This document shows, piece after piece, positions 1-9,279 of a DNA stretch of 64,000 bases. Position 1 is the stretch's first letter; every line of letters begins with the position of its first letter. The stretch covers positions 682,001-746,000 of the forward strand of contig NZ_LR733304.1 in NCBI RefSeq assembly GCF_902506105.1, given 5' to 3'. The position numbers were made by a program, and so were the translations under genes. The notes under the pieces are model-generated. The model did no database searches, had not been told where the DNA came from, and worked only from the letters and a program-made list of their open reading frames with translations. This DNA is from Aeromicrobium sp. 9AM (GTDB lineage: Bacteria; Actinomycetota; Actinomycetes; Propionibacteriales; Nocardioidaceae).

Positions 1-314
1 GTGAGCGCGTCGTGCTGGTGTCGCGGTCGCTGGCCGAGCCGCGCCCGCAGATCGAGGAGCACGGCACCGCCACGACGCCGCCCGACAGTGTCTGGGACAA
101 GATCGCCAAGTGCGAGTCCGGCGGCAACTGGTCGATCAACACCGGCAACGGCTACTACGGCGGCCTGCAGTTCAGCGCCGCGACGTGGCACAGCGTCGGT
201 GGCACGGGCCTGCCGAGCGATCACTCCCGCGAGGAGCAGATCAAGCGCGCCAAGATCCTCCAGGCCCGTTCGGGCTGGGGCCAGTGGGGCTGCGCCCATG
301 CGAGGTTCGACTGA
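1..314 (+). CDS. rpfB: Resuscitation-promoting factor, C-terminal end (partial)
   Basis: The gene enters from the left edge, so only about the last 104 residues are visible. They show the end of what looks like a G5 domain ([10 protein letters not shown]) followed by a complete Rpf catalytic domain ([13 protein letters not shown], then [12 protein letters not shown], ending WGQWGCAH). Rpf domains are secreted lysozyme-like transglycosylases that cleave peptidoglycan and wake dormant cells. The Glu in CESGGNW is the expected catalytic residue. The preceding G5-like residues and the rsmA neighbour point to the RpfB type. The stop overlaps the start region of rsmA, an arrangement also seen in mycobacteria. 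Confidence 0.9.
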   Translation, partial: ERVVLVSRSLAEPRPQIEEHGTATTPPDSVWDKIAKCESGGNWSINTGNGYYGGLQFSAATWHSVGGTGLPSDHSREEQIKRAKILQARSGWGQWGCAHARFD

Positions 315-1165
315 CGACTCCCCGGCTGCTCGGACCCGCTGACGTCCGACGCCTGGCCGAGTCCTGCGGCATCCGCCCGACCAAGCAACGCGGGCAGAAC
401 TTCGTCATCGACGCCAACACCGTGCGACGCATCGTGCGTACGTCCGGGGTTGGCGCCGATGACGTTGTCGTCGAGATCGGTCCCGGCCTGGGATCGCTGA
501 CCCTCGGGCTGCTCGAGGTGGCGTCGCACGTCACCGCGGTGGAGCTCGACGAGGTCCTGGCGGCCCAGCTGCCGTCCACGATCGCGGAGTACGCGCCCGA
601 ACAGGTCTCGCACTTCGACCTCGTCACCGCCGACGCGATGCAGGTCACCGAGCTGCCGGGGCCGGCCCCGACGGCGCTGGTGGCGAACCTGCCCTACAAC
701 GTGTCCGTGCCCGTCCTCCTGACGTTCTTCGAGCGGTTCCCGACGATCACGACGGGCCTCGTGATGGTGCAGGCCGAGGTCGCGCACCGCCTCGCCGCCG
801 CCCCGGGCTCCAAGACGTACGGGGTGCCGAGCGTCAAGGCTGCCTGGTACGCCGAGCTGCGGCTCGCCGGGTCGATCGGCCGCAACGTGTTCTGGCCGAT
901 GCCCAACGTCGAGTCGGCGCTCGTCGCCTGGACCAGGCGCGAGCCGCCCGGCGACGAGGCGCAGCGCCTGCGTACGTTCGCGGTCGTCGATGCCGCGTTC
1001 GCGCAGCGCCGCAAGACCATGCGCGCCGCGCTGTCCGAGCTCGCCGGCTCCGGCCCCGCAGCAGAGGAAGCGCTCGTCGCGGCGGGCATCTCGCCGCAGG
1101 CCCGCGGCGAACAGCTCGGCGTCGAGGAGTTCTTCCGCCTCGGCCAGTTCCTCACTCCCGCCTGA
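284..1165 (+). CDS. rsmA: 16S rRNA (A1518/A1519-N6)-dimethyltransferase RsmA/KsgA
   Basis: This SAM-dependent methyltransferase dimethylates two adjacent adenines in helix 45 of 16S rRNA during 30S maturation. Visible motifs are [15 protein letters not shown] near the N-terminus, the SAM-binding [16 protein letters not shown], the [12 protein letters not shown] catalytic motif and FAQRRKTMR near the C-terminus. The start is uncertain: GTG at 284 is the nearest standard codon, but a CTG at 311 overlapping the upstream TGA and preceded by GAGG would give the conserved N-terminus [13 protein letters not shown]. Either start overlaps the rpf gene, which implies translational coupling. Confidence 0.93.
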   Translation: MGLRPCEVRLTTPRLLGPADVRRLAESCGIRPTKQRGQNFVIDANTVRRIVRTSGVGADDVVVEIGPGLGSLTLGLLEVASHVTAVELDEVLAAQLPSTIAEYAPEQVSHFDLVTADAMQVTELPGPAPTALVANLPYNVSVPVLLTFFERFPTITTGLVMVQAEVAHRLAAAPGSKTYGVPSVKAAWYAELRLAGSIGRNVFWPMPNVESALVAWTRREPPGDEAQRLRTFAVVDAAFAQRRKTMRAALSELAGSGPAAEEALVAAGISPQARGEQLGVEEFFRLGQFLTPA

Positions 1166-1239
1166 CCCCGGAGCAGACGTAACGTCGGTGAAATCAGCGT
1201 GCCACCGCTCTTCACACATGTGCACTACCGTTTCGTGAC

Positions 1240-2061
1240 ATGAGGATCGACGAGCGGATCGCTGAGCGGTACGCCGACCTGTCGCCGCAGGAGCGTCGCG
1301 CGGCGGACGTGCTGCTGGCCCACCTCGACGACCTCGCGATCTACCGGGCCGCCGAGCTGGCCGAGCTGGCCGGGGTCTCCAAGGCCACGATGAGCCGGCT
1401 GTTCCGCCGGCTGGGCTTCGACGACTTCACCGAGGTGCGCGACCACCTCCGTACGCTCCGCAGCAACGGCGTCCCGGTGAGCCTCGAGGGTGCGCCCAGC
1501 CTGGCGGCCCATCTCGAGCACGAGGTCGCCAACCTGCAGAAAGCGCTGACGGGTCTCGAGGAAGGTGGGCTCGCCACGGCGGCCACGCTCATCGCCGAGG
1601 CGCAACGGGTCGTGGTCGTGGGCATGCGGTCGAGCTACTTCGTCGCGCTGCACCTGCGCCAGTCCCTCAACCAGGCCCGGTTCGGTGTCACCTTGGTGCC
1701 GCAGCCCGGTCAGGCGTTGTCCGACGAGCTGATCGGCCTGGGCAAGGACGATGTGGCGATCGTCGTGGCGTTCCGGCGCCGGCCCGACAACATCGACGGC
1801 CTGATGGAGATCCTCGAGGAGTCGGGCACGCCGATGATCCTGCTCGCCGATCCGTCGGCGCGGGCCCTCGCGGCTCGTGCGGCGGTGTGGCTGGAGTGCC
1901 CGCTCGCGACCGACCTGGCGTTCGACAGCTATGCCGTGGCGATGAGCGTGGTCGTGGTGCTGGCCGACCGGGTCCTCGACCTCGCGGGCCTGTCGGGTGA
2001 GCAGCGTACGACCAGCATCGACGCCTCCTATCGTGCGCTCCGTGAGATCGAGAACCGATGA
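1240..2061 (+). CDS. RpiR/MurR-family transcriptional regulator
   Basis: 273 residues with an N-terminal RpiR helix-turn-helix (RAADVLLAHLDD then AELAGVSKATMSRLFRRLGF, residues about 20-60) and a C-terminal SIS sugar-phosphate-binding domain (about 110-250: VVVVGMRSSYFVALHLRQ, DVAIVVAFRRRPDN). Such proteins respond to phosphosugars and control sugar or amino-sugar genes. No sugar gene is adjacent, so its target cannot be named; the SIS domain has RRRPDN where many members have the S-x-S-G phosphosugar motif, so the ligand may differ. A TACCGT sequence lies about 8 bases before the ATG, so a leaderless transcript is possible. Confidence 0.88.
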   Translation: MRIDERIAERYADLSPQERRAADVLLAHLDDLAIYRAAELAELAGVSKATMSRLFRRLGFDDFTEVRDHLRTLRSNGVPVSLEGAPSLAAHLEHEVANLQKALTGLEEGGLATAATLIAEAQRVVVVGMRSSYFVALHLRQSLNQARFGVTLVPQPGQALSDELIGLGKDDVAIVVAFRRRPDNIDGLMEILEESGTPMILLADPSARALAARAAVWLECPLATDLAFDSYAVAMSVVVVLADRVLDLAGLSGEQRTTSIDASYRALREIENR

Positions 2062-2154
2062 GCCTGACGCGTCACCTGACCTGATCGGGCCATGGCGGTC
2101 TGCCGTCCTGCGTCCTACCGTGCCCTTGTAGGCACATCTGCAAAGGAGCAGGTC

Positions 2155-2451
2155 ATGGCATTCATACAGATCATCGAAGGACGCACCAGCCGGTTCGACG
2201 AGATGCAAGCGCTGACCGAGGAGTTCCGGGAGCGCAGCGAAGGGGCCTCCACGGTCCGCCGGGGGATCGAGACGAGGGACCGGGACGATCCCAACCGGTT
2301 CATGGTGCTCGTGTTCTTCGACTCGTACGAATCGGCGATGGAGAACTCGAACCGACCCGAGACCGATGAGTTCTCCCAGAAGATGATGGAGCTCGTCGAC
2401 GGTCCGCCGACCTTCCACAACCTCGACGTACTCAAGGACGAGACGTCGTAG
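2155..2451 (+). CDS. Small antibiotic-biosynthesis-monooxygenase-like (dimeric alpha/beta barrel) protein
   Basis: 98 residues. The start is set by a strong ribosome site (AAAGGAG) seven bases before ATG at 2155; the frame is open further upstream but without a comparable site. The pattern FIQIIEGRT at the N-terminus, VLVFFDSYESAMENS in the middle and LVDGPPTFHNLDVL at the end resembles the ferredoxin-like ABM fold, which is found in small heme-degrading and quinol monooxygenases and in stress proteins. No catalytic residue can be assigned. It stands alone between the RpiR gene and ispE. Confidence 0.7.
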   Translation: MAFIQIIEGRTSRFDEMQALTEEFRERSEGASTVRRGIETRDRDDPNRFMVLVFFDSYESAMENSNRPETDEFSQKMMELVDGPPTFHNLDVLKDETS

Positions 2452-2500
2452 GTTCGCCCCGCCGCCCGGCACGCCCTCGACCGGCCACTAGGTTGAACGG

Positions 2501-3421
2501 GTGACTTCTGCGACCGTCCGCGTGCCCGCCAAGATCAATCTGTGCCTCGGCGTGGGCCCGGTTCGCGACGACGGTTATCACCCCTTGGCCACGGTCTACC
2601 AGGCCGTCGACCTGCACGACGAGGTCCGCGCCTCCTCCCGCGACGACGACGCGATCACCGTCTCGGTGCACAGCGAGCTAGACGTGCGGGCCGAGTCGGC
2701 GCTGGTGCCCGAGGACGATGACAACCTCGCGGTCAAGGCGGCGCGACTGCTGCGGGAGACGACCGGCACGACAGCGGGCATCGACCTGGCGATCCGCAAG
2801 GTCATCCCTGTCGCCGGCGGGATGGCGGGCGGCTCGGCCGATGCTGCCGCCGCGCTCGTGGCCTGCAACGACGCCTGGGGGACCGGCCTCGCGCGGGCCG
2901 AGCTCGAGCAGATCGCGGCCGAGCTCGGCAGCGACGTGCCGTTCCTGCTGCACGGCGGCAACGCGATCGGCGGGGGACGCGGCGAGACGATCAGCCCGGT
3001 CCTGGCCCGTGGGTCGTACCACTGGGTCTTCGCGATGGCGTACGAAGGACTGTCGACCAAGGCCGTCTATGCCGAGTTCGACCGGATCAACGAGGGTTCG
3101 CAGGTGCAGGACCCGGTCGTGCCGGACGCGCTGCTCGCCGCGTTGCGCGCCGGCGACGCCGAGGCGCTCGGCGATGCGCTCTCCAACGACCTGACCGAGG
3201 CCGCGCTGTCCTTGCGGCCGGAGCTGCAGGACACCCTCGAGATCGGCATCGAGGCCGGCGCCCTGGGTGCGATCCTGTCAGGCTCGGGCCCGACCGCCCT
3301 GTTCCTCGCCTCCGACGAGCAGCACAGCCTGGACATCGCGTTCGCCCTGAGCAGCGCCGCCGGCTGCGCCGACGTCGTCCAGTCCCGCGGCCCCGTGGCC
3401 GGAGCACGCATCACCAGCTAG
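2501..3421 (+). CDS. ispE: 4-diphosphocytidyl-2-C-methyl-D-erythritol kinase
   Basis: GHMP kinase that phosphorylates CDP-methylerythritol, the fourth step of the MEP isoprenoid pathway, in the cytoplasm. The 306 residues begin VRVPAKINLCLGVG, carry the glycine-rich ATP loop PVAGGMAGGSADAAAALVA (about residues 103-121) and end with the GHMP C-terminal motif ILSGSGPTALFLA. Start is GTG at 2501. Its place close to rsmA is the conserved actinobacterial arrangement. It converges on the ABC-F gene, with a palindromic element between the two stops. Confidence 0.96.
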   Translation: MTSATVRVPAKINLCLGVGPVRDDGYHPLATVYQAVDLHDEVRASSRDDDAITVSVHSELDVRAESALVPEDDDNLAVKAARLLRETTGTTAGIDLAIRKVIPVAGGMAGGSADAAAALVACNDAWGTGLARAELEQIAAELGSDVPFLLHGGNAIGGGRGETISPVLARGSYHWVFAMAYEGLSTKAVYAEFDRINEGSQVQDPVVPDALLAALRAGDAEALGDALSNDLTEAALSLRPELQDTLEIGIEAGALGAILSGSGPTALFLASDEQHSLDIAFALSSAAGCADVVQSRGPVAGARITS

Positions 3422-3426
3422 AACCT

Positions 3427-3490
3427 CGCTGGGAGTGACGTTTGGGTCGGGTGTCCACGGCGATTCGCGACGCAAACGTCACTGCCAGCG
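3427..3490. repeat. Dispersed 64-bp palindromic element, copy A (between convergent genes)
   Basis: Two 23-base arms (3427-3449 and 3468-3490) are inverted repeats with two mismatches, around an 18-base loop. The same element occurs at 31226-31289 in reversed orientation (the loop there matches the reverse complement of this loop for 13 bases). Both copies sit exactly between the stops of convergent genes, so the hairpin could act as a bidirectional terminator; no T-run is obvious. Confidence 0.85.
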
Positions 3491-3499
3491 GCGCTCTGG

Positions 3500-5284
3500 T
3501 CAGCCTTCGACGAGCTCGGTGAGCTCGAGCCAGCGGTGCTCGTGGTCCTCGACCTGCTTCTCCAGCTCCGAGACGGTCTTCATCAGCTCTGCGAGCCCTG
3601 CACCGTCGGTCGGGTCGTGCTGCGCCATCTCGACGTGCAGCGCGTCGATGCGAGCCGACAGCTTCTCCATCTTGCGATCGATCGAGCCGATCTCCTTCTT
3701 GGTGTTGCGGAGCTCGGCGCTCGACAGCTTCGGCGTGGACGCGTTGTGGCCGGCGGTAGAGGGATTCGACGCCGCGGGGGAGTCCTGCTCCTTGCGCAGG
3801 CGCAGGTACTGGTCGACCCCTCCGGGCAGGTGCCGGAAGTGACCATCGAGGATCGCGTACTGCTGGTCGGTGATGCGCTCCAGCAGGTAGCGGTCGTGCG
3901 ACACGACGAGCAGCGTGCCGGGCCACGAGTCGAGCAGGTCCTCCATCGCCGCGAGCATGTCGGTGTCGAGGTCGTTGGTCGGCTCGTCGAGCACCAGCAC
4001 GTTGGGCTCGTCGAGCAGGATCAGCAGCAGCTGGAGCCGGCGCTTCTGCCCACCTGACAGGTCGCGCACCGGCGTCGCCATCTGCTCGTTGGAGAAGCCG
4101 AGCCGCTCGAGCAGCTGTGACGGAGTCATCTCCTTGCCACCGGACACGTACGCCGTGCGCTGGCGGCCGACGACATCGCTGACCCGGTCGGAGCCGACGT
4201 CCTTGAGCTCGTCGAGCTCCTGTGTCAGCGTCACGACCTTGACGGTCTTGCCGCGCTTGACCCGCCCCGACGTGGGCTGCACGGCGCCGGTGACGAGTCC
4301 CAGCAGCGTCGACTTGCCGGCTCCGTTGGCGCCGAGGATGCCCGTACGCTCACCGGGTCCGACGCGCCACTCGACGTGCTTGAGCACCTCGTGGTCGTAC
4401 GACACCGAGACGTCGAGGATGTCGACGACGTCCTTGCCGAGCCGTGAGGTCGCCATCTGCTTGAGCACGATGGGATCGCGCGGGGGCGGCTCGTTGGCGA
4501 TCAGCTCGTTGGCGGCGTCGATGCGGAACTTCGGCTTCGACGTACGTGCGGGAGCGCCGCGGCGCAGCCAGGCGAGCTCCTTGCGCATGAGGTTCTGCCG
4601 CTTGGACTCGGTCGCCGACGCGTGCCGGTCGCGCTCGACCCGCTGCAGGATGTACGCCGCGTAGCCGCCCTCGAAGGGCTCGACGATGCCGTCGTGCACC
4701 TCCCAGGTCGCATTGCAGACCTCGTCGAGGAACCAGCGGTCGTGCGTCACGACCAGCAGCCCGCCGGCATTGGCCGACCATCGGGTCTTGAGGTGTCCGG
4801 CGAGCCAGGTGATGCCCTCGACGTCGAGGTGGTTGGTCGGCTCGTCGAGGAACAGCACGTCGTCGTCACCCACGAGCAGCGCCGCGAGCGCGACCCGGCG
4901 GCGCTGTCCACCGCTGAGGTTGCCGACCGTGGCGTCCCACGGGATGTCCGAGACGAGTCCCGCGATGACGTCGCGGATCTTGGCGTCGCCGGCCCACTCG
5001 TAGTCGGGCTTGTCGCCGACGATCGCATGACCCACGGTCTGGGTCTGGTCGAGCGTGTCGGTCTGGTCGAGCATCCCGATGTGCACGCCGCCGCGGGTCG
5101 TCACGCGGCCTGAGTCCGGCTGCATGCGACCGGCGAGGATGCGCAGCAGCGTCGACTTGCCGTCGCCGTTGCGGCCGACGATGCCGATCCGGTCGCCCTC
5201 GTCGATGCCGATGGTGACCGACTCGAAGACGGTCTTGGTCGGGAAGTCGAGCGCGATGGACTCGACGCCGAGGAGATGTGCCAC
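3500..5284 (-). CDS. ABC-F family ATPase (ribosome-associated, Uup/Ettα type)
   Basis: 594 residues with two ABC domains in one chain and no membrane segments, the mark of ABC-F proteins, which bind the ribosomal E site and rescue or protect translation. Domain 1 has Walker A GRNGDGKST (about residue 37), signature LSGGQRRRVAL and Walker B VLFLDEPTNHLD; domain 2 has GANGAGKST, LSGGQKRRLQL and VLVLDEPTNDLD. The C-terminal 60 residues are charged and coiled-coil-like (SSAELRNTKKEIGSIDRKMEKL), as in Uup. Nothing nearby points to antibiotic resistance, so a housekeeping role is more likely. Confidence 0.93.
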   Translation of the reverse strand: MAHLLGVESIALDFPTKTVFESVTIGIDEGDRIGIVGRNGDGKSTLLRILAGRMQPDSGRVTTRGGVHIGMLDQTDTLDQTQTVGHAIVGDKPDYEWAGDAKIRDVIAGLVSDIPWDATVGNLSGGQRRRVALAALLVGDDDVLFLDEPTNHLDVEGITWLAGHLKTRWSANAGGLLVVTHDRWFLDEVCNATWEVHDGIVEPFEGGYAAYILQRVERDRHASATESKRQNLMRKELAWLRRGAPARTSKPKFRIDAANELIANEPPPRDPIVLKQMATSRLGKDVVDILDVSVSYDHEVLKHVEWRVGPGERTGILGANGAGKSTLLGLVTGAVQPTSGRVKRGKTVKVVTLTQELDELKDVGSDRVSDVVGRQRTAYVSGGKEMTPSQLLERLGFSNEQMATPVRDLSGGQKRRLQLLLILLDEPNVLVLDEPTNDLDTDMLAAMEDLLDSWPGTLLVVSHDRYLLERITDQQYAILDGHFRHLPGGVDQYLRLRKEQDSPAASNPSTAGHNASTPKLSSAELRNTKKEIGSIDRKMEKLSARIDALHVEMAQHDPTDGAGLAELMKTVSELEKQVEDHEHRWLELTELVEG

Positions 5285-5440
5285 CGAAGAAGTCTAGGCG
5301 GCGCAGCGCAACCCCCTGACCACGCTCGCACCCACGGACATACGTAGGAGCTGCACGCCGGATCTAGGTGGTTCTGCCTAACCCGTACGGCCGCGGCGGT
5401 CACACGATGGAGATCAACGACTCATCGAAGGAGAAAACTC

Positions 5441-5713
5441 ATGACTCTGTTCATGGACGTCCACAACAAGGTCGAAGGCCTCACCGCAGACGCCGTCGCC
5501 GGTGCCCATGCCAAGGACCTCGAGGTCCAGGGCGAGTACGGCGTCGACTACAAGCAGTACTGGTTCGACGAGGACTCGGGCAAGGTGTTCTGCCTCGTCG
5601 AGGCTCCGGACGCCGCAGCCGCCGAGCGCGTGCACCGTGAGGCGCACGGGCTGCTCGCCGACCAGCTCATCCCGGTCCAGGAAGGTGTGGTCCCGGGCCA
5701 CGAGCACGGCTGA
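5441..5713 (+). CDS. DUF4242 (SCO4226-type) small protein
   Basis: 90 residues starting after GAAGGAG at ATG 5441. The motif pattern (MDVHNKVEGLTADAVAGAHAKDLEVQ, then YWFDEDSGKVFCLVEAPDAAAAERVHREAHG) matches DUF4242, whose Streptomyces member SCO4226 forms a ferredoxin-like fold and binds nickel. The conserved sequence VHREAHG supplies two histidines. It is divergent from the ABC-F gene and 49 bases ahead of the LuxR gene. The metal role is taken from the family, not shown here. Confidence 0.85.
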   Translation: MTLFMDVHNKVEGLTADAVAGAHAKDLEVQGEYGVDYKQYWFDEDSGKVFCLVEAPDAAAAERVHREAHGLLADQLIPVQEGVVPGHEHG

Positions 5714-5762
5714 GAAGCTCATTCGCTCCCGGAATCGCAGCCGGCCGGTCCATACTCCTCGT

Positions 5763-8732
5763 ATGACGTCGACGCACGGTGTCATCGACAGGAGGGCGAC
5801 CAGCCGGCTGCTGATCGGCCGGGAGGACGATCTCGCACGCCTCGAGGCGATGCTCGACGCGGTCCTGGAGTCCCACCGGGTTCGGGCGGTCTTCGTCGAG
5901 GGCGAGGCCGGCATCGGCAAGACGCGTACGGTCGAGGAGTTCGCGACCCGGGCTCGCGGGCGCGGGGCCGACGTCCTCGTTGGGCGCTGCGTCGCGCAGG
6001 GCGAGCAGATGCTGCCGTACGCGCCGCTCGTCGAGATCCTGGCCGATCTCGTACGCCGTGACGGTCCGGCCGAGCTGCTCGAGCTGGCCGGGCCATCGGG
6101 CGAGGAGCTCGCCCGCCTCGTCCCTGCCCTCTCCGGCGAGGTCGTCCCGTCGGCGACCCGGGCCAGCGCGAGCCGGCTGTTCCAGGCCATGCGTACGGTC
6201 ATCGACGGGCTCAGCACTCGCCGGCCCCTCGTGCTGGTCGTGGAGGACCTGCACTGGGCCGACCGGTCGACCCGGGAGATGCTTGCCCTCCTGGCTCAGC
6301 AGCTGCGCGGCGACGTGCTCCTCGTCTTCACCCTTCGCACCGACGAGTCGCCGCAGGACGCGGGCATCACCCGCTTCGTCGCGGAGACCGGCCGCGGCGC
6401 CGGGAATCGCGTCGTGCTCGAGCCGCTCAGTCGCGAGCAGCAGGCGCGGCAGATCAGCGACATCCTCGGAGTGCCACCGGTCAAGAACCTGCTGGACGAC
6501 GTCTACGGCAGGGCCGAGGGCAACCCGTTCTTCGCCGAGGAGCTCCTCGTGCTCGGTTCCCACGGCGAGCTGCCGGGCACCGTCCGCGACCTGTTGTTGG
6601 CTCGCCTCGATGCTTTGGCGCCGGCGACCCGTCAGGTGCTCCGGTCGGCGTGCATCGTCGGCCGGCGCGTGCCCCACCGGCTGCTCGAAGCGATCACCGA
6701 CCTGTCCGGCGATGCGCTGGACAGTGCGCTGCGCCCGGCGGTCGAGAACCACGTGCTGACCATCGATGATGCGGACGGCGGCACGTACCAGTTCCGCCAC
6801 GCCCTGCTGCAGGAGGCGATCGCCGGCAGCCTGCTGCCGGGGGAGTCCCGCCGGATGCACGGACGGGTGGCCGCGGCGCTGGTCGAGGACCCGACTCTCG
6901 GCGGCGGCGCTCGATTCGTGGCCGGCCGCATCGCCAGCCATTGGTACGCATCGGGCGAGTCCGCCAAGGCGCTCGTCGCTGCTGTGGACGCTGCCCGCGC
7001 GGCGAGCGAGGCCCTGGCGTTCAGCGAGGCGTTGTTCCACTACGAGCGCGCGATCGAGCTGCTCGAGGACCTCCCCGACGGCACAGCGCTGCTCGACGTT
7101 CCCCGTTATCGACTGCTGTGGCAGGCCGCGGAGGTGGCGCACCTCGCTGCCCATCCCGAACGCGCCGCCGGGCTGGTCCGTGCGGCGATCGACGCCGTGG
7201 ACGGCCGCGACCCGCTGCACCGCGGATACCTCCACGAGCGGCTGGGGCGCTACCTCTGGATGTCGGCCGACGGCGAAGCCTCGATGCGTGCGTACGAGAC
7301 CGCCATGGAGATCACCCCGTCCGACCCACCGACCTGTTGGCGCGCGGCCGTGGTGAGCGGCTACTCGCAGATCCTCATGCTGGCGAGCCGGTACGCGGAG
7401 GCCATGACGTACGCGCGAGAGGCCATCGAGATCACCCAGCACGTGCCGAAGTCCCGCTCCACCGAGGGCCACGCCCGCAACAACCTCGGCGTCGCACTCG
7501 CGAACCTGGGTCAGCTGGACGAGGGGATCGCCGAGCTGGTGATCGCGCGACAGATCGCGGAGGAGGAGATGGAGGACGTCGACGACGTGGCGCGGGCGAT
7601 CGTCAACCTCCACTCGGTCCACCTCAACGCCGGACACCTGCACGAGGCGGCCGACCTCGCCATCGAGGGCATCGAGGTGGTCGAGAAGCTGGGCCTCCAG
7701 CGTCGCAAGGGAGTGTGGTGCCGGTGCGACGCCGCGCAGTCGTTGCTGATGCTCGGCGACGTCGATCGCGCGCTGGCGTTCCTCGACGAGGCCGACCAGC
7801 TGAATCCGGCCGGCATCGACCGCGTTGCGGTCGACATGACGTACGGACAGGCCCTGCTCCGTGCGGGGCAGATCGACCGGGCGGGTGAGCGGCTCGAGGC
7901 GTCCCGCGCCGGGGGTGCCAAGCTCATCGACGGACAGCTGATCGGGCCGCTGTATGCCGCGCTGGTGGAGGTGCGGGCCCGGCAGGGCGATCTCGCTGTG
8001 GCTCTGGAGATGGCCGAGGAAGCGGTCGAGCGATTCGATGTCAACGAGGACCCGATGTTCTGCGTCCCGGTGCACGCCGCCGCAGCTGCCGCGGCCAGCG
8101 AGCAGGCTCTCAACGGTGACGGGACGGCGGATTCGGTCGCCCGGTGGGTCACGGCATCGGCGGAGGCCCTCGCGCGCTGGCCCGGCGACGTGCCGATCGC
8201 AGCGCTGCACCACGACGCGGCCCGCTGCGAGCTCGCCCGCGCGCGCGGCGAGTCCGATCCGCTGGCATGGAGCGCGTTGGCCGCGAGGTGGGACGCATTG
8301 CCCAAGCCGTACCGTGCGGCGTACGCGAGGCTGCGCGCCGCGGAGGCTTACCTGACGGGTACGCCGGACCGGGGCGCCGCGACGGTCGAGCTCAGGGCGG
8401 CCTGGGCCCAGGCGGACAGCATCGGTGCCCGCGGGATCGCCGCGATGGTCGAGGACGTCGCTCGGCGCTCGCGGATCAAGCTCGCCCCGTCAGCAGCCGC
8501 AGCGGCCGAGCCGAGCCCGTACAGGATGACGCCGCGCGAGAGCGAGATCCTGCTGCTGGTGGCCGAAGGACTCACCGATCGCGAGATCGGCACCCGGCTG
8601 TTCATCAGTCATCGCACGGTGGGACACCACGTGTCGAGCCTGCTGGCCAAGCTCGGCGCGACGCGGCGCTCGGAGCTGGCGGCGCTGGCGCATCGCACCG
8701 GCCTGGTCGCCGGGTCAGCGGTCGAACGGTAG
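5763..8732 (+). CDS. Large LuxR-family (LAL/MalT-like) ATP-dependent transcriptional regulator
   Basis: 989 residues from ATG 5763. An N-terminal AAA/NACHT-type ATPase has a P-loop at about residue 47 (EGEAGIGKTRTVEEF) and a Walker B LVVEDLHWAD; a long helical TPR-like middle (about 400-900) is followed by a C-terminal LuxR helix-turn-helix at about 921-989 (LTDREIGTRLFISHRTVGHHVSSLLAKLG). LAL proteins bind an inducer through the helical repeats. Its end overlaps the tail of the convergent marR gene by 18 bases. No adjacent biosynthetic operon reveals its target. Confidence 0.93.
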   Translation: MTSTHGVIDRRATSRLLIGREDDLARLEAMLDAVLESHRVRAVFVEGEAGIGKTRTVEEFATRARGRGADVLVGRCVAQGEQMLPYAPLVEILADLVRRDGPAELLELAGPSGEELARLVPALSGEVVPSATRASASRLFQAMRTVIDGLSTRRPLVLVVEDLHWADRSTREMLALLAQQLRGDVLLVFTLRTDESPQDAGITRFVAETGRGAGNRVVLEPLSREQQARQISDILGVPPVKNLLDDVYGRAEGNPFFAEELLVLGSHGELPGTVRDLLLARLDALAPATRQVLRSACIVGRRVPHRLLEAITDLSGDALDSALRPAVENHVLTIDDADGGTYQFRHALLQEAIAGSLLPGESRRMHGRVAAALVEDPTLGGGARFVAGRIASHWYASGESAKALVAAVDAARAASEALAFSEALFHYERAIELLEDLPDGTALLDVPRYRLLWQAAEVAHLAAHPERAAGLVRAAIDAVDGRDPLHRGYLHERLGRYLWMSADGEASMRAYETAMEITPSDPPTCWRAAVVSGYSQILMLASRYAEAMTYAREAIEITQHVPKSRSTEGHARNNLGVALANLGQLDEGIAELVIARQIAEEEMEDVDDVARAIVNLHSVHLNAGHLHEAADLAIEGIEVVEKLGLQRRKGVWCRCDAAQSLLMLGDVDRALAFLDEADQLNPAGIDRVAVDMTYGQALLRAGQIDRAGERLEASRAGGAKLIDGQLIGPLYAALVEVRARQGDLAVALEMAEEAVERFDVNEDPMFCVPVHAAAAAAASEQALNGDGTADSVARWVTASAEALARWPGDVPIAALHHDAARCELARARGESDPLAWSALAARWDALPKPYRAAYARLRAAEAYLTGTPDRGAATVELRAAWAQADSIGARGIAAMVEDVARRSRIKLAPSAAAAAEPSPYRMTPRESEILLLVAEGLTDREIGTRLFISHRTVGHHVSSLLAKLGATRRSELAALAHRTGLVAGSAVER

Positions 8733-9203
8733 CGAGAGCGTGCGCAACGCCCCCGTGAGGGCAGTCGCCTCGTCGGCGGACAGACCGGCGAGCAGCTTCT
8801 GCTCGTGACCCAGCAGCGCATCGAGCGCTCCGTCGACGGCGTTCTTGCCGGACGTGGTGAGCCTGACCTGTACGCCGCGCCGGTCGGCAGGATCCGGCAG
8901 CCGCTCGACCAGGCCCTTGCGCACCAGGCGATCGACGCGGTTGGTCATGGTGCCGCTGGTCACGAGCGTCTCGTGCACGAGCTGACCGGGGGAGAGCTGA
9001 TAGGGCTGACCTGAGCGGCGCAGCGCCGACAGCACGTCGAACTCCGACGGCTCGAGGTCATGGTCGGCGAAGGCCTGCTTGCGGGCGCGGTCGAGGTGGA
9101 GCGCCAGGCGGGTCACGCGGCTGAGCACGTGCATGGGGGAGACGTCCATGTCCGGACGCTCCCGCTGCCACGCCGCGATCAGTCGATCGACATCGTCTTC
9201 CAC
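8715..9203 (-). CDS. MarR-family transcriptional repressor
   Basis: 162 residues with a winged helix (FDVLSALRRSGQPYQLSPGQLVHETLVTSGTMTNRVDRLVRKGLVERLPDPADRRGVQVRLT). It is divergent from the amidase gene. A palindrome resembling the one over the methyltransferase promoter lies in the 76-base divergent gap, so the protein probably represses itself, the amidase and the methyltransferase gene. Confidence 0.93.
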   Translation of the reverse strand: MEDDVDRLIAAWQRERPDMDVSPMHVLSRVTRLALHLDRARKQAFADHDLEPSEFDVLSALRRSGQPYQLSPGQLVHETLVTSGTMTNRVDRLVRKGLVERLPDPADRRGVQVRLTTSGKNAVDGALDALLGHEQKLLAGLSADEATALTGALRTLSLPFDR

Positions 9204-9220
9204 ACCACCATCCTAGTTCG

Positions 9221-9243
9221 TCAAGATTCTTGATGTAGAGATA
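9221..9243. promoter_or_regulatory. Probable MarR operator in the marR/amidase divergent gap
   Basis: Read on the minus strand, 9228-9243 is TATCTCTACATCAAGA, matching 14 of 16 bases of the perfect operator at 10628 (TATCTTGACATCAAGA). It overlaps a second palindrome TCAAGATTCTTGA (9221-9233). Position between two divergent starts suits shared repression. Confidence 0.7.
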
Positions 9244-9279
9244 TCCCTGCGCGCCACGGATGGTGGCTACGCTCACGCC

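Noticed and set aside
284..314. Frameshift between the rpf and rsmA genes
   Set aside because: Both frames end or begin with intact family sequence. The overlap is the normal coupled arrangement of adjacent genes, so no sequencing error is needed.
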